Assembly (NCBI RefSeq): GCF_002233755.1
Contig: NZ_NIFO01000026.1
Location: 1-55,543, forward strand
Reading direction: 5' to 3'
Length of the DNA stretch: 55,543 bases
Source: Acinetobacter piscicola
Lineage (GTDB): Bacteria; Pseudomonadota; Gammaproteobacteria; Pseudomonadales; Moraxellaceae
Shown here one piece after another: positions 46,012-53,950 of this stretch. Numbering within the stretch: the stretch's first letter is position 1; the number at the start of each line of letters is the position of its first letter. A program made the position numbers and the translations under genes. Below the pieces are notes generated by a model, which was not told the DNA's origin, made no database searches, and worked only from the letters and a program-made list of their open reading frames with translations.

Positions 46012-46048
46012 GGGGGAACCTTTTGCAAGTAAAAATTGCCTAGAACGA

Positions 46049-46657
46049 CTAGGCTGGCCAGTTTTGGTAAATCTGGGATAACAGTTCTGCAGCTTTTTCT
46101 TTATCTGCAAAGCTGTTGTCAGCATTGAACAGAGCAAGCGTATTGCTTGATCCCACTGAGTTAAGTTTCAAAATATAAGTTTGTTTGTCGATTTTCATAG
46201 TAGCTTCATAGCCGCTTTTGCTTTGACTATCGACCTTAATATTTAAACTACTCAGTGTGGCAAGTGCGTACTGCCAAATTGTAGCAGAATTTCCATCAAT
46301 TTTAATCAATGGATTGCCGTTTCCATCAGTTAAAAGTTGTGGACGACTTACGCTCTCGCTTGATTTTGAATTTTCATCATTTGCTGGATTAATTTGAGCA
46401 ATTTCAGGGCGTGGTACTTCGTAACGATTACCACGTTTATTTTCAAATTTAGGCGCATGTTGAATCGCTTGAGGGTCAACAATAGGAGCAGGATACATAG
46501 GTGTCGCAGGTCTAACCATTGTACCTTCAGGATAATTAAGTGGCTCTACTGTGGTCGTATTTTTATAATCTAAAGAACCATTGCTGATTCCAAGTGAACT
46601 ACAACCCGCCAAACTTAAAGCTGAAAGGGCAAGAGTTAAACCTAAACGTAATTGCAT
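46049..46657 (-). CDS. bamC: BamC-like (NlpB) outer-membrane assembly lipoprotein
   Basis: The 202-aa protein has a lipobox (LSLAGC, Cys at about 19). The N-terminal unstructured stretch contains NRYEVPRPE, close to the conserved BamC segment that binds BamD. One helix-grip-like domain follows. E. coli BamC is about 344 aa with two such domains, so this is a shortened form, as usual outside the enterics. The dapA-bamC-purC order supports the call. Confidence 0.82.
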   Translation of the reverse strand: MQLRLGLTLALSALSLAGCSSLGISNGSLDYKNTTTVEPLNYPEGTMVRPATPMYPAPIVDPQAIQHAPKFENKRGNRYEVPRPEIAQINPANDENSKSSESVSRPQLLTDGNGNPLIKIDGNSATIWQYALATLSSLNIKVDSQSKSGYEATMKIDKQTYILKLNSVGSSNTLALFNADNSFADKEKAAELLSQIYQNWPA

Positions 46658-46672
46658 AATACTAAGCTCTTA

Positions 46673-47569
46673 TTAAATGATACCCACTGCTTTGAGTTCT
46701 TCACGCAGTGGTGTACGGTATTGTTCTGCAAGTGGCGTTAATGGTAAGCGAATACCTGTACCAATTAATTCCATTTCATGGAGTGCCCATTTGACTGGAA
46801 TTGGGTTGGATTCACAAAATAGAATATTGTTTAATTTTGCAACTTGACTGTCTTTTGCTTGAGCAATATCAGTTTGGCCAGCCAAAGCAGCGGCACAAAG
46901 TTCACTCATAATTTTTGGTGCAATATTGGCTGTTACAGAGATATTGCCTTGCGCGCCTAAAGCGATCAATTGGCATGCAGTTTCATCATCGCCTGAATAA
47001 ACCGCCATGTTTTTGCCTTTTAAGCCATCAATCAGTTCTTTACCACGTGGAACATCACCAGTCGCATCTTTAATACCCACAATATTTGGGATATCTGCTA
47101 GACGAATTGCTGTGTCGTTGTGCATATCTACACCAGTACGACCGGGTACATTGTAAAGAATGATCGGTAAATCTACGGCTTCAGCGACAGCTTTATAATG
47201 TTGAAATAAGCCTTCTTGGGTTGGTTTGTTATAATAAGGTGTAACCAATAGTGCAGCATCTGCACCAAGTTGTTTTGCTTCTTTAGTGAGCTCAATCGCT
47301 TCGTGTGTTGAGTTTGCACCAGTACCAGCAATAATTGGAATACGTTTATTGGCTACACGAATAATTTCTTTAATAACTTGTGTGTGTTCTGCCAAATTAA
47401 GAGTAGATGCTTCGCCAGTTGTACCGACAGCAACAATACTATTAGTGCCTTGTTCTATGTGCCACTCAACGAGCTTCTCGAGACCCTTCCAATCTACGCT
47501 GCCATCTTCGAACATAGGGGTGACGATTGCGACAATTGAGCCTTGAATGATCTGTGCTTGCTGAGTCAT
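46673..47569 (-). CDS. dapA: DapA 4-hydroxy-tetrahydrodipicolinate synthase
   Basis: DapA condenses pyruvate and aspartate semialdehyde in lysine/diaminopimelate synthesis. The 298-aa protein has GTTGEASTL (about 46-54), the Tyr of TPYYNKPTQEG and YNVPGRTGVD. The Schiff-base Lys is in GIKDATGD at about 163. AGGAT lies about 12 nt before the ATG. It is first of the operon with bamC and purC. Confidence 0.95.
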   Translation of the reverse strand: MTQQAQIIQGSIVAIVTPMFEDGSVDWKGLEKLVEWHIEQGTNSIVAVGTTGEASTLNLAEHTQVIKEIIRVANKRIPIIAGTGANSTHEAIELTKEAKQLGADAALLVTPYYNKPTQEGLFQHYKAVAEAVDLPIILYNVPGRTGVDMHNDTAIRLADIPNIVGIKDATGDVPRGKELIDGLKGKNMAVYSGDDETACQLIALGAQGNISVTANIAPKIMSELCAAALAGQTDIAQAKDSQVAKLNNILFCESNPIPVKWALHEMELIGTGIRLPLTPLAEQYRTPLREELKAVGII

Positions 47570-48098
47570 TTTGAAAAAATATCCTATTTTTCCATCTACA
47601 GTTTACGTTGTGTAAAAATAATATGTAGGTGGTTGCAGTATTTTGATTTGAGCGAGAAACAATCATTTTAGAGATTGAGTAATGCTTATGCAAATTATGA
47701 CTGATTCAGCGAGTGAGAACAATACGATTTATTCAAAGCTGGAGAAATCTTTATAAAAAGAAACAAATAGATTTTAACGCATTTGAATATAGCGCTATCT
47801 ATTCCAATATTTTCTTACTTAATGGAGATTTAGAAGGGATTTTTAGGGCAGAAATGCGGTTATGATTATGCAGCCTAAAAATATCATAACGGCTTAATTT
47901 TGTTGATTATGTTAGCTGTATCAGTACTTCTCATTTTACTGTGATGTCATTCAAAACACTGAAAAGTGATTCAATGCTTTGATTATGTGTAAGAGCCCGC
48001 AATTTTAGGCTTTTTTATTGTATGTTGAGTCATATAGGATTTTTATTTTCATCATTAAGATCTTTACATAGGATTCAATTTAAAAGGGAATCGGGGAA
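47570..48098. other. 529-bp intergenic region between dapA and pncA
   Basis: This divergent region holds promoters for dapA (minus) and pncA (plus). A weak terminator-like stem, AAGAGCC (47991-47997) with GGCTTTT (48008-48014), is followed by TTATTG about 85 bp before pncA. It could end a leader or small RNA. No convincing gene is seen. A 24-codon frame near 47682-47756 lacks a ribosome site and is not called. Confidence 0.45.
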
Positions 48099-48746
48099 AT
48101 GTTGCAATCTGAGCGTAGTGTTTTAATTGTTGTTGATGTGCAAAATGGCTTTACATCAGGTGGAAATTTAGCAGTTGCAAATGCTGAGCAGATTATTCCA
48201 ACCATTAACCAATTGGCGCAGCATTTTGAAAATATTATCCTGACTCAAGATTGGCATCCTGCAAACCATATTTCTTTTGCTGAAAATCATCCTGATAAAA
48301 AACCATATGACACGATTCGATTAAATTACGGTACACAGGTATTGTGGCCTTCGCATTGTGTGCAAGGTTCAAAAGATGCTGAATTTCACCCTGATTTAAA
48401 TATTCCCACAGCCCAAATGATTATTCGTAAAGGCTTTCATTCTCAAATCGATAGCTATTCGGCATTTATGGAAGCGGATCATCAAACCACTACAGGTTTA
48501 GCGGGTTATCTCAAGGAACGTGGCATAGATACCGTTTTTATCGTTGGAATTGCAACAGATTTCTGTGTGGCATGGACGGCAATGGATGCAGCAAAATTAG
48601 GCTTTAAGACCTTTGTGATTTCAGATGCAACCAAAGCCATTGACCTACAAGGCTCGTTACAACATGCATGGCAAGACATGCTTGCAGCAGGTGTGAAGCG
48701 AGTGGTTGCAAATCAAATTTTAAATGCGGTTGGTACTGAAAAATAG
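48099..48746 (+). CDS. pncA: PncA nicotinamidase
   Basis: PncA converts nicotinamide to nicotinate for NAD recycling. The 215-aa protein has the catalytic Asp in VVDVQNGF, metal-binding residues in TQDWHPANHISF, Lys in IRKGFHS and the nucleophile Cys in GIATDFCVAWTA (about 153). GGGGAA precedes the ATG. It is followed by the BASS transporter 94 bp downstream on the same strand. Confidence 0.94.
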   Translation: MLQSERSVLIVVDVQNGFTSGGNLAVANAEQIIPTINQLAQHFENIILTQDWHPANHISFAENHPDKKPYDTIRLNYGTQVLWPSHCVQGSKDAEFHPDLNIPTAQMIIRKGFHSQIDSYSAFMEADHQTTTGLAGYLKERGIDTVFIVGIATDFCVAWTAMDAAKLGFKTFVISDATKAIDLQGSLQHAWQDMLAAGVKRVVANQILNAVGTEK

Positions 48747-48840
48747 TGCTACGCGAGAAAAATAAGGTATTCACTTGATGCTTCTATTAACATAAGTCAG
48801 ATCGACAATGCTCAAAATGTTTATCTAGGTAGCAATCATA

Positions 48841-49794
48841 ATGTCTGCAATGTTACGGTTTAGTCAGTTCGTACAAAAAACTTTTGCCTTTTGGGTGGTA
48901 TTTTTTGCTTTTATCGCACTGTGTTTTCCTCCCGCCTTTGTATGGATGAAAGCTTATATTCCATGGGTTCTGGGGATTATCATGCTGGGAATGGGGATGA
49001 CCATGACCGTGGATGATTTCAAAGGTGTATTGCAAAATCCGAAAGCTGTTGTGATAGGTGTGGTGGCCCAATTTGTGATTATGCCGGGGTTGGCTTATTT
49101 ACTTTGTCAACTTTTTCAATTGCCTGCTGAAATTGCGATTGGTGTGATTTTAGTGGGATGTTGCCCTGGTGGAACAGCGTCCAATGTGATTGCTTATATG
49201 GCCAAAGCAAATACGGCTTTATCGGTTGCATGTACCACAGTTTCTACTTTTTTAGCACCGATTTTAACACCTGCTATTTTTTATGTGCTTGCCAGTCAAT
49301 GGATTCCGATCGACGCTGGATCAATGTTTATCAACATTCTGAAAGTGGTTATTTTCCCGATTATTCTTGGTGTTGTGCTCAGAAGTTTGTTTAAGCAAAA
49401 AACAGCACAGTATATTCAGATTATGCCGCTGATTTCAGTCATCGCAATTGTTGCCATCGTTGCTGCAATTATTGCGGCCAGTAAGGCTTCGATTATGCAG
49501 TCGGGTTTGCTGATTCTCGTTGTGGTGATGTTACATAATGGTTTAGGATTTTTCTTAGGATATTGGGCAAGCCGTTTATTTAAATTGTCTTATCCTGATG
49601 CCAAAGCGGTGTCGATTGAAGTTGGCATGCAAAACTCTGGTTTGGGCGTGACTTTAGCTGCCATTCATTTTTCAGTATCACCAATAACTGCCGTTCCAAG
49701 TGCAATTTTTAGTTTATGGCACAATATTTCTGGGCCAGCTTTGGCCACGTATTGGGCAGCAAAAGCGGACAAAATGTCTAAAAATAAACAGTAA
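48841..49794 (+). CDS. Bile acid:sodium symporter (BASS) family transporter
   Basis: The 317-aa protein has nine or ten membrane helices. LGIIMLGMGMTMTVDDF (about 38-54) and the CCPGGTASNVIAYMAKAN motif (about 107-124) are hallmarks of the BASS family. The GMQNSGLG segment forms the second crossover region. Bacterial members move organic anions or pantoate-like substrates. The substrate here cannot be read. A link to the pncA product is possible from adjacency only. Confidence 0.9.
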   Translation: MSAMLRFSQFVQKTFAFWVVFFAFIALCFPPAFVWMKAYIPWVLGIIMLGMGMTMTVDDFKGVLQNPKAVVIGVVAQFVIMPGLAYLLCQLFQLPAEIAIGVILVGCCPGGTASNVIAYMAKANTALSVACTTVSTFLAPILTPAIFYVLASQWIPIDAGSMFINILKVVIFPIILGVVLRSLFKQKTAQYIQIMPLISVIAIVAIVAAIIAASKASIMQSGLLILVVVMLHNGLGFFLGYWASRLFKLSYPDAKAVSIEVGMQNSGLGVTLAAIHFSVSPITAVPSAIFSLWHNISGPALATYWAAKADKMSKNKQ

Positions 49795-49824
49795 AATAAG
49801 TTGTTTATCGAACCGATATTTTTT

Positions 49825-49850
49825 AGAGCGCTTAGGCGCTCTTTTTATTT
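49825..49850 (+). terminator. Terminator of the BASS transporter gene
   Basis: AGAGCGC (49825-49831) and GCGCTCT (49836-49842) form a perfect stem with a TTAG loop, followed by TTTTATTT. It lies 30 bp past the stop. It overlaps the 3' end of the convergent DUF523 gene by a few bases. Confidence 0.92.
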
Positions 49851-50330
49851 CGACATAATGGGTAAAGGTTGTAATTGTTGTAAGAACGCCTCTTCAGTCA
49901 TCACGGTAAATCCATGTTGTTCAAGTAAAGCTGCTGTCACACCCTTTCCTGCAATTTTCTGATCTGAGAAAGTACCATCATAGATCATTTGTGAACCACA
50001 AGACGGGCTATTGGCTTTGAGAATGACATGTGTGACTTGATGTTGTTGAGCAAGCTTTAATGTTTTTTCAGAACCTAAAATAAATTCTCTTGTTACATCA
50101 ATTCCTTGGCTATCTATGACCTTTGCCAGTCCTTGTAAAACTGTAAAACCATCACCATTAATGATTTCAGCAGGCTGTCGTGGGGTAGATAATCCACCTG
50201 CAATTTCAGGGCAAATGACCACTGCTTGATGTGTATCAAGCAACTGTTTAAGTTTAAGCTGTAAACAGTTTTTTGCATCATAACGGACATTTTGACCAAC
50301 AAGACAGGCGCTAATTAAGTACTTATTCAT
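49845..50330 (-). CDS. DUF523-family protein
   Basis: The 161-aa protein begins MNKYLISACLVGQNVRYDA. It has the family VICPEIAGGLSTPRQPAEI and LKANSPSCG segments, with conserved Cys residues. The function of the family is not established. The start at 50330 is chosen because it gives the family N-terminus, though no clear ribosome site is present. A TTG at 50345 would add five residues. It is convergent with the BASS gene. Confidence 0.88.
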   Translation of the reverse strand: MNKYLISACLVGQNVRYDAKNCLQLKLKQLLDTHQAVVICPEIAGGLSTPRQPAEIINGDGFTVLQGLAKVIDSQGIDVTREFILGSEKTLKLAQQHQVTHVILKANSPSCGSQMIYDGTFSDQKIAGKGVTAALLEQHGFTVMTEEAFLQQLQPLPIMSK

Positions 50331-50408
50331 AGGGTTTGGAAACAAAGGCTGAATATTTTCAAATCATAAGCACAGTATAGTTATATATTGGATCTTAGGG
50401 TGTTTTCT

Positions 50409-50687
50409 ATGGCAATTTATGTGGATCGAGCAAAAGTTCCATTTAAGGGTAAACAGTGGTGCCATCTGATGGCCGATACTCTTGAGGAGTTACATGCTTT
50501 TGCAAAAGCTGTGGGGATCGATTCGAGATTATTTCACCGTTCGGCTTCTTATCCACATTATGATATTACCTTAGAAATGCGTATTTTAGTGATTGCTTAT
50601 GGCGCTATCGATGCAGATCGCAGAACAATTATTATGTGTGGCAGAAAGTTGAAAATACAGTTGATTGCATTAGAGCAAAATCAGTAA
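50409..50687 (+). CDS. DUF4031 small protein
   Basis: The 92-aa protein begins MAIYVDRAKVPFKGKQWCHLM and contains HAFAKAVGIDSRLFHRSASYPHYDI (quoted as family segments), typical of DUF4031. The function is unknown. The start at 50409 is supported by AGGGTG about 10 nt upstream. An upstream in-frame start at 50388 is weaker. It is divergent from the DUF523 gene. Confidence 0.85.
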   Translation: MAIYVDRAKVPFKGKQWCHLMADTLEELHAFAKAVGIDSRLFHRSASYPHYDITLEMRILVIAYGAIDADRRTIIMCGRKLKIQLIALEQNQ

Positions 50688-50792
50688 ATAGTGTATTTAT
50701 TCGAATAAACTGTGCCTTGTGGTATATATAAAACAACATATTTATAAATCATGTGTAGCAAATAATATTCTTGAATGGAGACAAAAAATAAA

Positions 50793-51545
50793 ATGACCAG
50801 ACTCAGTATTAATGTGAATAAGATTGCTCTTATTCGAAATTCTAGAGGGACTAATTTTCCAAATTTAGAGGATTTTGTAGAAAATTTATTGAGGCTAGGT
50901 GTTAAAGGTATAACGATTCACCCAAGAACTGATCAACGTCATATTAAGTATGATGATGTTTATCAAATTTCTAAGATAATCAAACAGTATCCTGATGTAG
51001 AGCTGAATATTGAAGGATATCCAGATCGGAAATTTATCGATCTTATTAAAGATGTTGTACCTGAACAATGTACTTTAGTCCCAGATTCACCGACACAGTT
51101 AACTTCAGATCACGGGTGGGATTTGAAAGATCCGACGTTTTTACAATCTGTGATACAAGAGCTCAGAAATGTCCCTTCAAGATTGGCATTATTTATTGAG
51201 CCTAATAAAGAAGATGCAATTTTGGCTAAACAACTCGGAGCTGATGCGATTGAAATATATACAGAATACTATGCAAGTCGTACTCAACAAGATGAAATAG
51301 ACTTGGCGATTCAGTCGATTTCAGAGGCTTGTATCGCTGCTGAAGATGTAGGATTAGTCGTCAATGCAGGTCATGATTTGAATTTAGATAACTTAGAAAA
51401 ATTATTAAACCGCTGCAATATCAGTGAAGTATCGATTGGGCATGCTTTTACAGTTGAATGTATTCAATATGGAATACATGAAGTCATTCAACGTTATCTT
51501 ACTATATGTGAAAAACGTGGGGCGACGATCCGCAATAGTGTTTAG
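50793..51545 (+). CDS. pdxJ: PdxJ pyridoxine 5'-phosphate synthase, Bacteroidetes-type
   Basis: PdxJ makes pyridoxine 5'-phosphate from 1-deoxyxylulose 5-phosphate and an aminoacetone phosphate. The 250-aa protein has VNKIALIRNSRGTNFP, the HPRTDQRHI active-site loop, NIEGYPDRKFIDL, LVPDSPTQLTSDHGWD, NAGHDLNLDNL and SIGHA. These match the Bacteroidetes form of PdxJ as I recall it better than the E. coli form (HLREDRRH, LVPEKRQ). The start at 50793 has GGAGA about 10 nt upstream. An ATG at 50775 would add six residues. It looks laterally acquired and may be a second copy. Confidence 0.88.
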   Translation: MTRLSINVNKIALIRNSRGTNFPNLEDFVENLLRLGVKGITIHPRTDQRHIKYDDVYQISKIIKQYPDVELNIEGYPDRKFIDLIKDVVPEQCTLVPDSPTQLTSDHGWDLKDPTFLQSVIQELRNVPSRLALFIEPNKEDAILAKQLGADAIEIYTEYYASRTQQDEIDLAIQSISEACIAAEDVGLVVNAGHDLNLDNLEKLLNRCNISEVSIGHAFTVECIQYGIHEVIQRYLTICEKRGATIRNSV

Positions 51546-51583
51546 GATCAGTATGAAATGAGCCAAAGTTTGAATGATTTGGG

Positions 51584-51817
51584 GCTGAAGAGGATTGGGA
51601 AATTCTTAAAGCTGTTCGCTTAGAATCTCTGCTTGATCGTCCAGATGCTTTTGCTGCCACTTATGCCATTGCAGAGAAATATAGTGTGTCACCAAATAAT
51701 TCGCGAGCAGTGAGTTTTTACTTTCGACATGGTTTCATCTTTATACCCGAATGGGAATCTGTAGCGCTGAGTTCAGGTGAAAAAAATCAAAAAATGGAAT
51801 GTTCAGCATTATTTTAA
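51584..51817 (+). pseudogene. Remnant of a GNAT acetyltransferase gene
   Basis: An open frame reads AEEDWEILKAVRLESLLDRP then DAFAATYA, a classic GNAT start. It jumps directly to SPNNSRAVSFYFRHGF, the classic GNAT C-terminal acetyl-CoA region. The middle of the domain, roughly 60-70 residues, is missing. The only nearby ATG (51556) is in another frame, so a frameshift or loss of the start is also likely. It is probably dead, and marks deletion activity next to the accessory region. Confidence 0.72.
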
Positions 51818-51897
51818 TTTGTGATTTTATATCTTATCGAAGATCATCTGTTTTACATTTTTAAATTGGTTTTATATAAATCTTTTGAAACAGGTAT

Positions 51898-51947
51898 AAA
51901 AAATCCACACATCATGCTGTTTAGAGCATAGCTTGTGTGGATTTTTT
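51898..51947 (+). terminator. Strong two-tier hairpin terminator
   Basis: AAAAAATCCACACA (51898-51911) and TGTGTGGATTTTTT (51934-51947) are perfect 14-bp arms. Inside is a second stem, ATGCT/AGCAT. The right arm ends in a T-tract. It probably closes the pdxJ transcription unit and insulates the motif cluster behind it. Confidence 0.88.
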
Positions 51948-51956
51948 GAGCAATCT

Positions 51957-52158
51957 AGTATTACACTTTATTACTCAGTATGAGACTTTATTACTTTCAT
52001 ACAACACCATGACTGAGAGTAATAATGTATCATACTCATTTTTTTTCAAGTGATTGATTTTATTGGTGCTCAAATTTTATCTAAAAAAATAAAGTATCAT
52101 ACTCACGGTTCTTCACCACTAAATTTCAGTCAACTACTGAGTAATAAAGTTTCATACT
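51957..52158. repeat. Five copies of a 20-bp motif, AGTATGANACTTTATTACTC
   Basis: Plus-strand copies occupy 51957-51976 and 51977-51996, exactly back to back. Minus-strand copies lie at 52017-52036, 52084-52103 and 52139-52158. Copy 5 matches the consensus exactly, copy 2 differs in one position of the tail, and copy 1 in the GA of the first half. The cluster fills the gene-free gap between the GNAT remnant and the winged-helix gene, both of which end toward it. Iterons, operators or recombination sites are possible. No function is known. Confidence 0.85.
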
Positions 52159-52186
52159 GAAATATCTATCTTTTAAAATTTTGAAA

Positions 52187-52669
52187 TTAAATTAGTGATG
52201 TTAAAAAATCATTGTATGCTTTCAATTTTTCAATATCTTGAAGTAATTGGTTTTTTCTTCTCAAAATATCAGTCGTTAGTTCTGGAAAATCTGTAAGGGC
52301 TTGTTCAGAAGCTTTTACTTGGTTTTCGTAAATCTTCTGCTTTTCTTTTAATTGCTTAGTCTTGAATTCAAGTTTTCCTGAATCATTTTTAGCAGTTTTA
52401 AGATCAAATTGTTTTCTAAATTCACACATGCTTTCAGTTTCAACAAATGTTGAAAGTCTTGGATTGTCAGAATGAATCTGTTTGATTAAGTGACCTTGTT
52501 TTATTAGTTTTCTCAGAAGTCTATAAAGTTGTTGCTGATTGATTCGTTGCTTTTCATCTTTTGAAAGATTCAAAGTGTTCCAAATTTGTTGTGATGTCCA
52601 CCCATCAATTTGGTTTTTGTGTAGGAGAACAAGAAAAGATTGAAAGATCGGAGAGACTATTTGTTTCAT
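52187..52669 (-). CDS. Winged-helix plus coiled-coil protein, unknown
   Basis: The 160-aa protein has an N-terminal winged-helix-like domain (about 5-75), with DGWTSQQIWNTLNLS followed by a recognition-helix-like QQLYRLLRKLIKQGHLIK. A long Lys/Glu/Gln coiled coil covers about 90-160. This architecture suits a dimeric DNA-binding regulator. No Shine-Dalgarno precedes the ATG. A TATAGT box at 52683-52678 lies 8 bp upstream of it, so the mRNA may be leaderless. The gene diverges from the XRE gene, with the C-box-like operator between them. It ends next to the five-motif cluster. Confidence 0.7.
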   Translation of the reverse strand: MKQIVSPIFQSFLVLLHKNQIDGWTSQQIWNTLNLSKDEKQRINQQQLYRLLRKLIKQGHLIKQIHSDNPRLSTFVETESMCEFRKQFDLKTAKNDSGKLEFKTKQLKEKQKIYENQVKASEQALTDFPELTTDILRRKNQLLQDIEKLKAYNDFLTSLI

Positions 52670-52694
52670 AAAAGAAAACTATAAAATTTAAAAA

Positions 52695-52725
52695 GAGGAT
52701 TATAGTCCGTGGATATATAGTCCTC
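52695..52725. promoter_or_regulatory. C-box-like operator between the winged-helix and XRE genes
   Basis: An imperfect palindrome pairs GAGGATTATAGTCC (52695-52708) with GGATATATAGTCCTC (52711-52725). TATAGTCC is repeated directly at 52701 and 52716. The core TTATAGTCCGTG matches the operator I recall for the restriction controller protein C.Esp1396I. It covers the likely -35 of the leftward gene and lies 34 bp before the XRE ATG. Confidence 0.65.
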
Positions 52726-52758
52726 AAATAGTGATAGTTCTGTTTTTTAAGCATTTGA

Positions 52759-52977
52759 ATGTTTATGTCAGAACTTACTATTCAATTTGGGCAATTAGTT
52801 CGCAAGTACAGAAAAGAAAAAAGCATGTCACAAGAGCATTTGGCATTGCTCTGTAACATGGATCGGAGTTATTTAGGACGGATCGAAAGAGGAGAGGTGA
52901 ATCTTACTATTGAAAAACTCTATCAATTGGCGAGTATTCTTGAAATCTCCCCTAAACAGTTGCTACCAACATTATAA
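52759..52977 (+). CDS. Small XRE/Cro-CI regulator, C-protein-like
   Basis: The 72-aa protein is essentially one helix-turn-helix domain. The family core reads LVRKYRKEKSMSQEHLALLC and NMDRSYLGRIERGEVNLTI, ending in SPKQLLPTL. Its size and the DRSYLGRIERG segment resemble restriction-modification controller proteins, and a C-box-like operator lies upstream. No restriction or methylase gene is next to it in this window. ATG codons at 52759 and 52765 are both possible. Neither has a good ribosome site, so a leaderless transcript is possible. Its 3' end is 1 bp from the convergent gene. Confidence 0.85.
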   Translation: MFMSELTIQFGQLVRKYRKEKSMSQEHLALLCNMDRSYLGRIERGEVNLTIEKLYQLASILEISPKQLLPTL

Positions 52978-52978
52978 G

Positions 52979-53935
52979 TTAAACGAATAATTCTACTTCA
53001 TAAACCCAAAGCCTTTTTAAGCCTATAGATGTTTCTACCGAATAGTTAATACATTCTGGGAGTAAAATAGTTATGCCTCTATTTTCCCCCTCTAAAGCCC
53101 AATAAATAGCAAAGCCTAGCGTTTGGGCTTTTGTTGAAATAGGAGCTAAATATATATTGTTCTTATTTTCATTTTTTTGATCTAATTCATTTACAATATC
53201 ACTCAAAACTTGTGCTGTTGCAAAAGGGTTATTAGCTGGTGAAAACCTTCTTTTCGTTATCCAATCAGTGTGTTGTGTAATACTTCCACTTAAAGCTGCT
53301 CTCATAGCGCTTTGTTGATACATATCTGCACTTAATGATGGAAATGAAAATAATGGATGAAATGTAGCACCATCTTTATAAGAAACCACCTGAGAAACCA
53401 TCTTATGATCATAACCAATATTAATGATCAAATGATCTGTGTATTCAGAATTCGCAGTTTGCGATATACCACTAATAGGACGAACAATTTCTGTTGTAGC
53501 ACCAAATTCAGTATCTTTAGCTTTAGAGTAAGATCTCGGTTCAGAATAGATTGCTGTAAATTTAACAACACCTTTATATTTTAACATAGCGATCAAGAAT
53601 ATCAGTACATGTCGCATAAAGCCTGTAATATCAATACATATTGTTTTATTGTTAATATCACCCATTCTGTCAATTAATGCTGATACTTGATCTTTTTCAT
53701 GTGTGGCAGAAGGTGAGATAATTTCAAAATCATTAGGGATTGGTAATTTATCTTTCGTGAAGTGATATTCAGGATGCACAAGCCAATATTTTTGCGTAGC
53801 ATTGATTTGAGTGAATAAGGATTTTACACGCTCACTTAGATTGTAAGCAGAGATAAAAATATCAAAACTTGGTAAATCTGTATGAAGATTATTTATATCA
53901 AGAGTTGAGTTATAGAAAATAGAATAATCAATCAT
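52979..53935 (-). CDS. Rossmann/CARF-like protein of unknown function, ATPase partner
   Basis: The 318-aa protein begins MIDYSIFYNSTLDINN. An alternating strand-helix region (about 25-150) includes FDIFISAYNLSERVKSLF, and CIDITGFMRHVLIFLIAMLK followed by FTAIYSEP. The D-x-T-G-helix pattern resembles CARF or other nucleotide-binding Rossmann domains. The C-terminal half has NIYLAPISTKAQTLGFAIYW and a YSVETSIGLKRLWVYEVE end. No nuclease motif or membrane segment is seen. It starts 15 bp after the AAA ATPase on the same strand, so the two form an operon. The role is unknown. A sensor or partner of the ATPase is the simplest idea. Confidence 0.7.
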   Translation of the reverse strand: MIDYSIFYNSTLDINNLHTDLPSFDIFISAYNLSERVKSLFTQINATQKYWLVHPEYHFTKDKLPIPNDFEIISPSATHEKDQVSALIDRMGDINNKTICIDITGFMRHVLIFLIAMLKYKGVVKFTAIYSEPRSYSKAKDTEFGATTEIVRPISGISQTANSEYTDHLIINIGYDHKMVSQVVSYKDGATFHPLFSFPSLSADMYQQSAMRAALSGSITQHTDWITKRRFSPANNPFATAQVLSDIVNELDQKNENKNNIYLAPISTKAQTLGFAIYWALEGENRGITILLPECINYSVETSIGLKRLWVYEVELFV

Positions 53936-53950
53936 ATTAATATATTAGGC

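Noticed and set aside
46012..46137. N-terminal extension of PurC
   Set aside because: It overlaps bamC, has no ribosome site, and PurC family proteins begin at the ATG at 46011.
47682..47756. 24-codon frame between dapA and pncA
   Set aside because: Too short, no ribosome site, no conservation evidence.
51957..52158. Possible CRISPR array from the repeated 20-bp motif
   Set aside because: Copies lie in both orientations with unequal spacing, two are directly adjacent without a spacer, and no cas gene is near.
53357..53584. Plus-strand frame inside the CARF-like gene
   Set aside because: Shadow frame; composition reflects the opposite strand.
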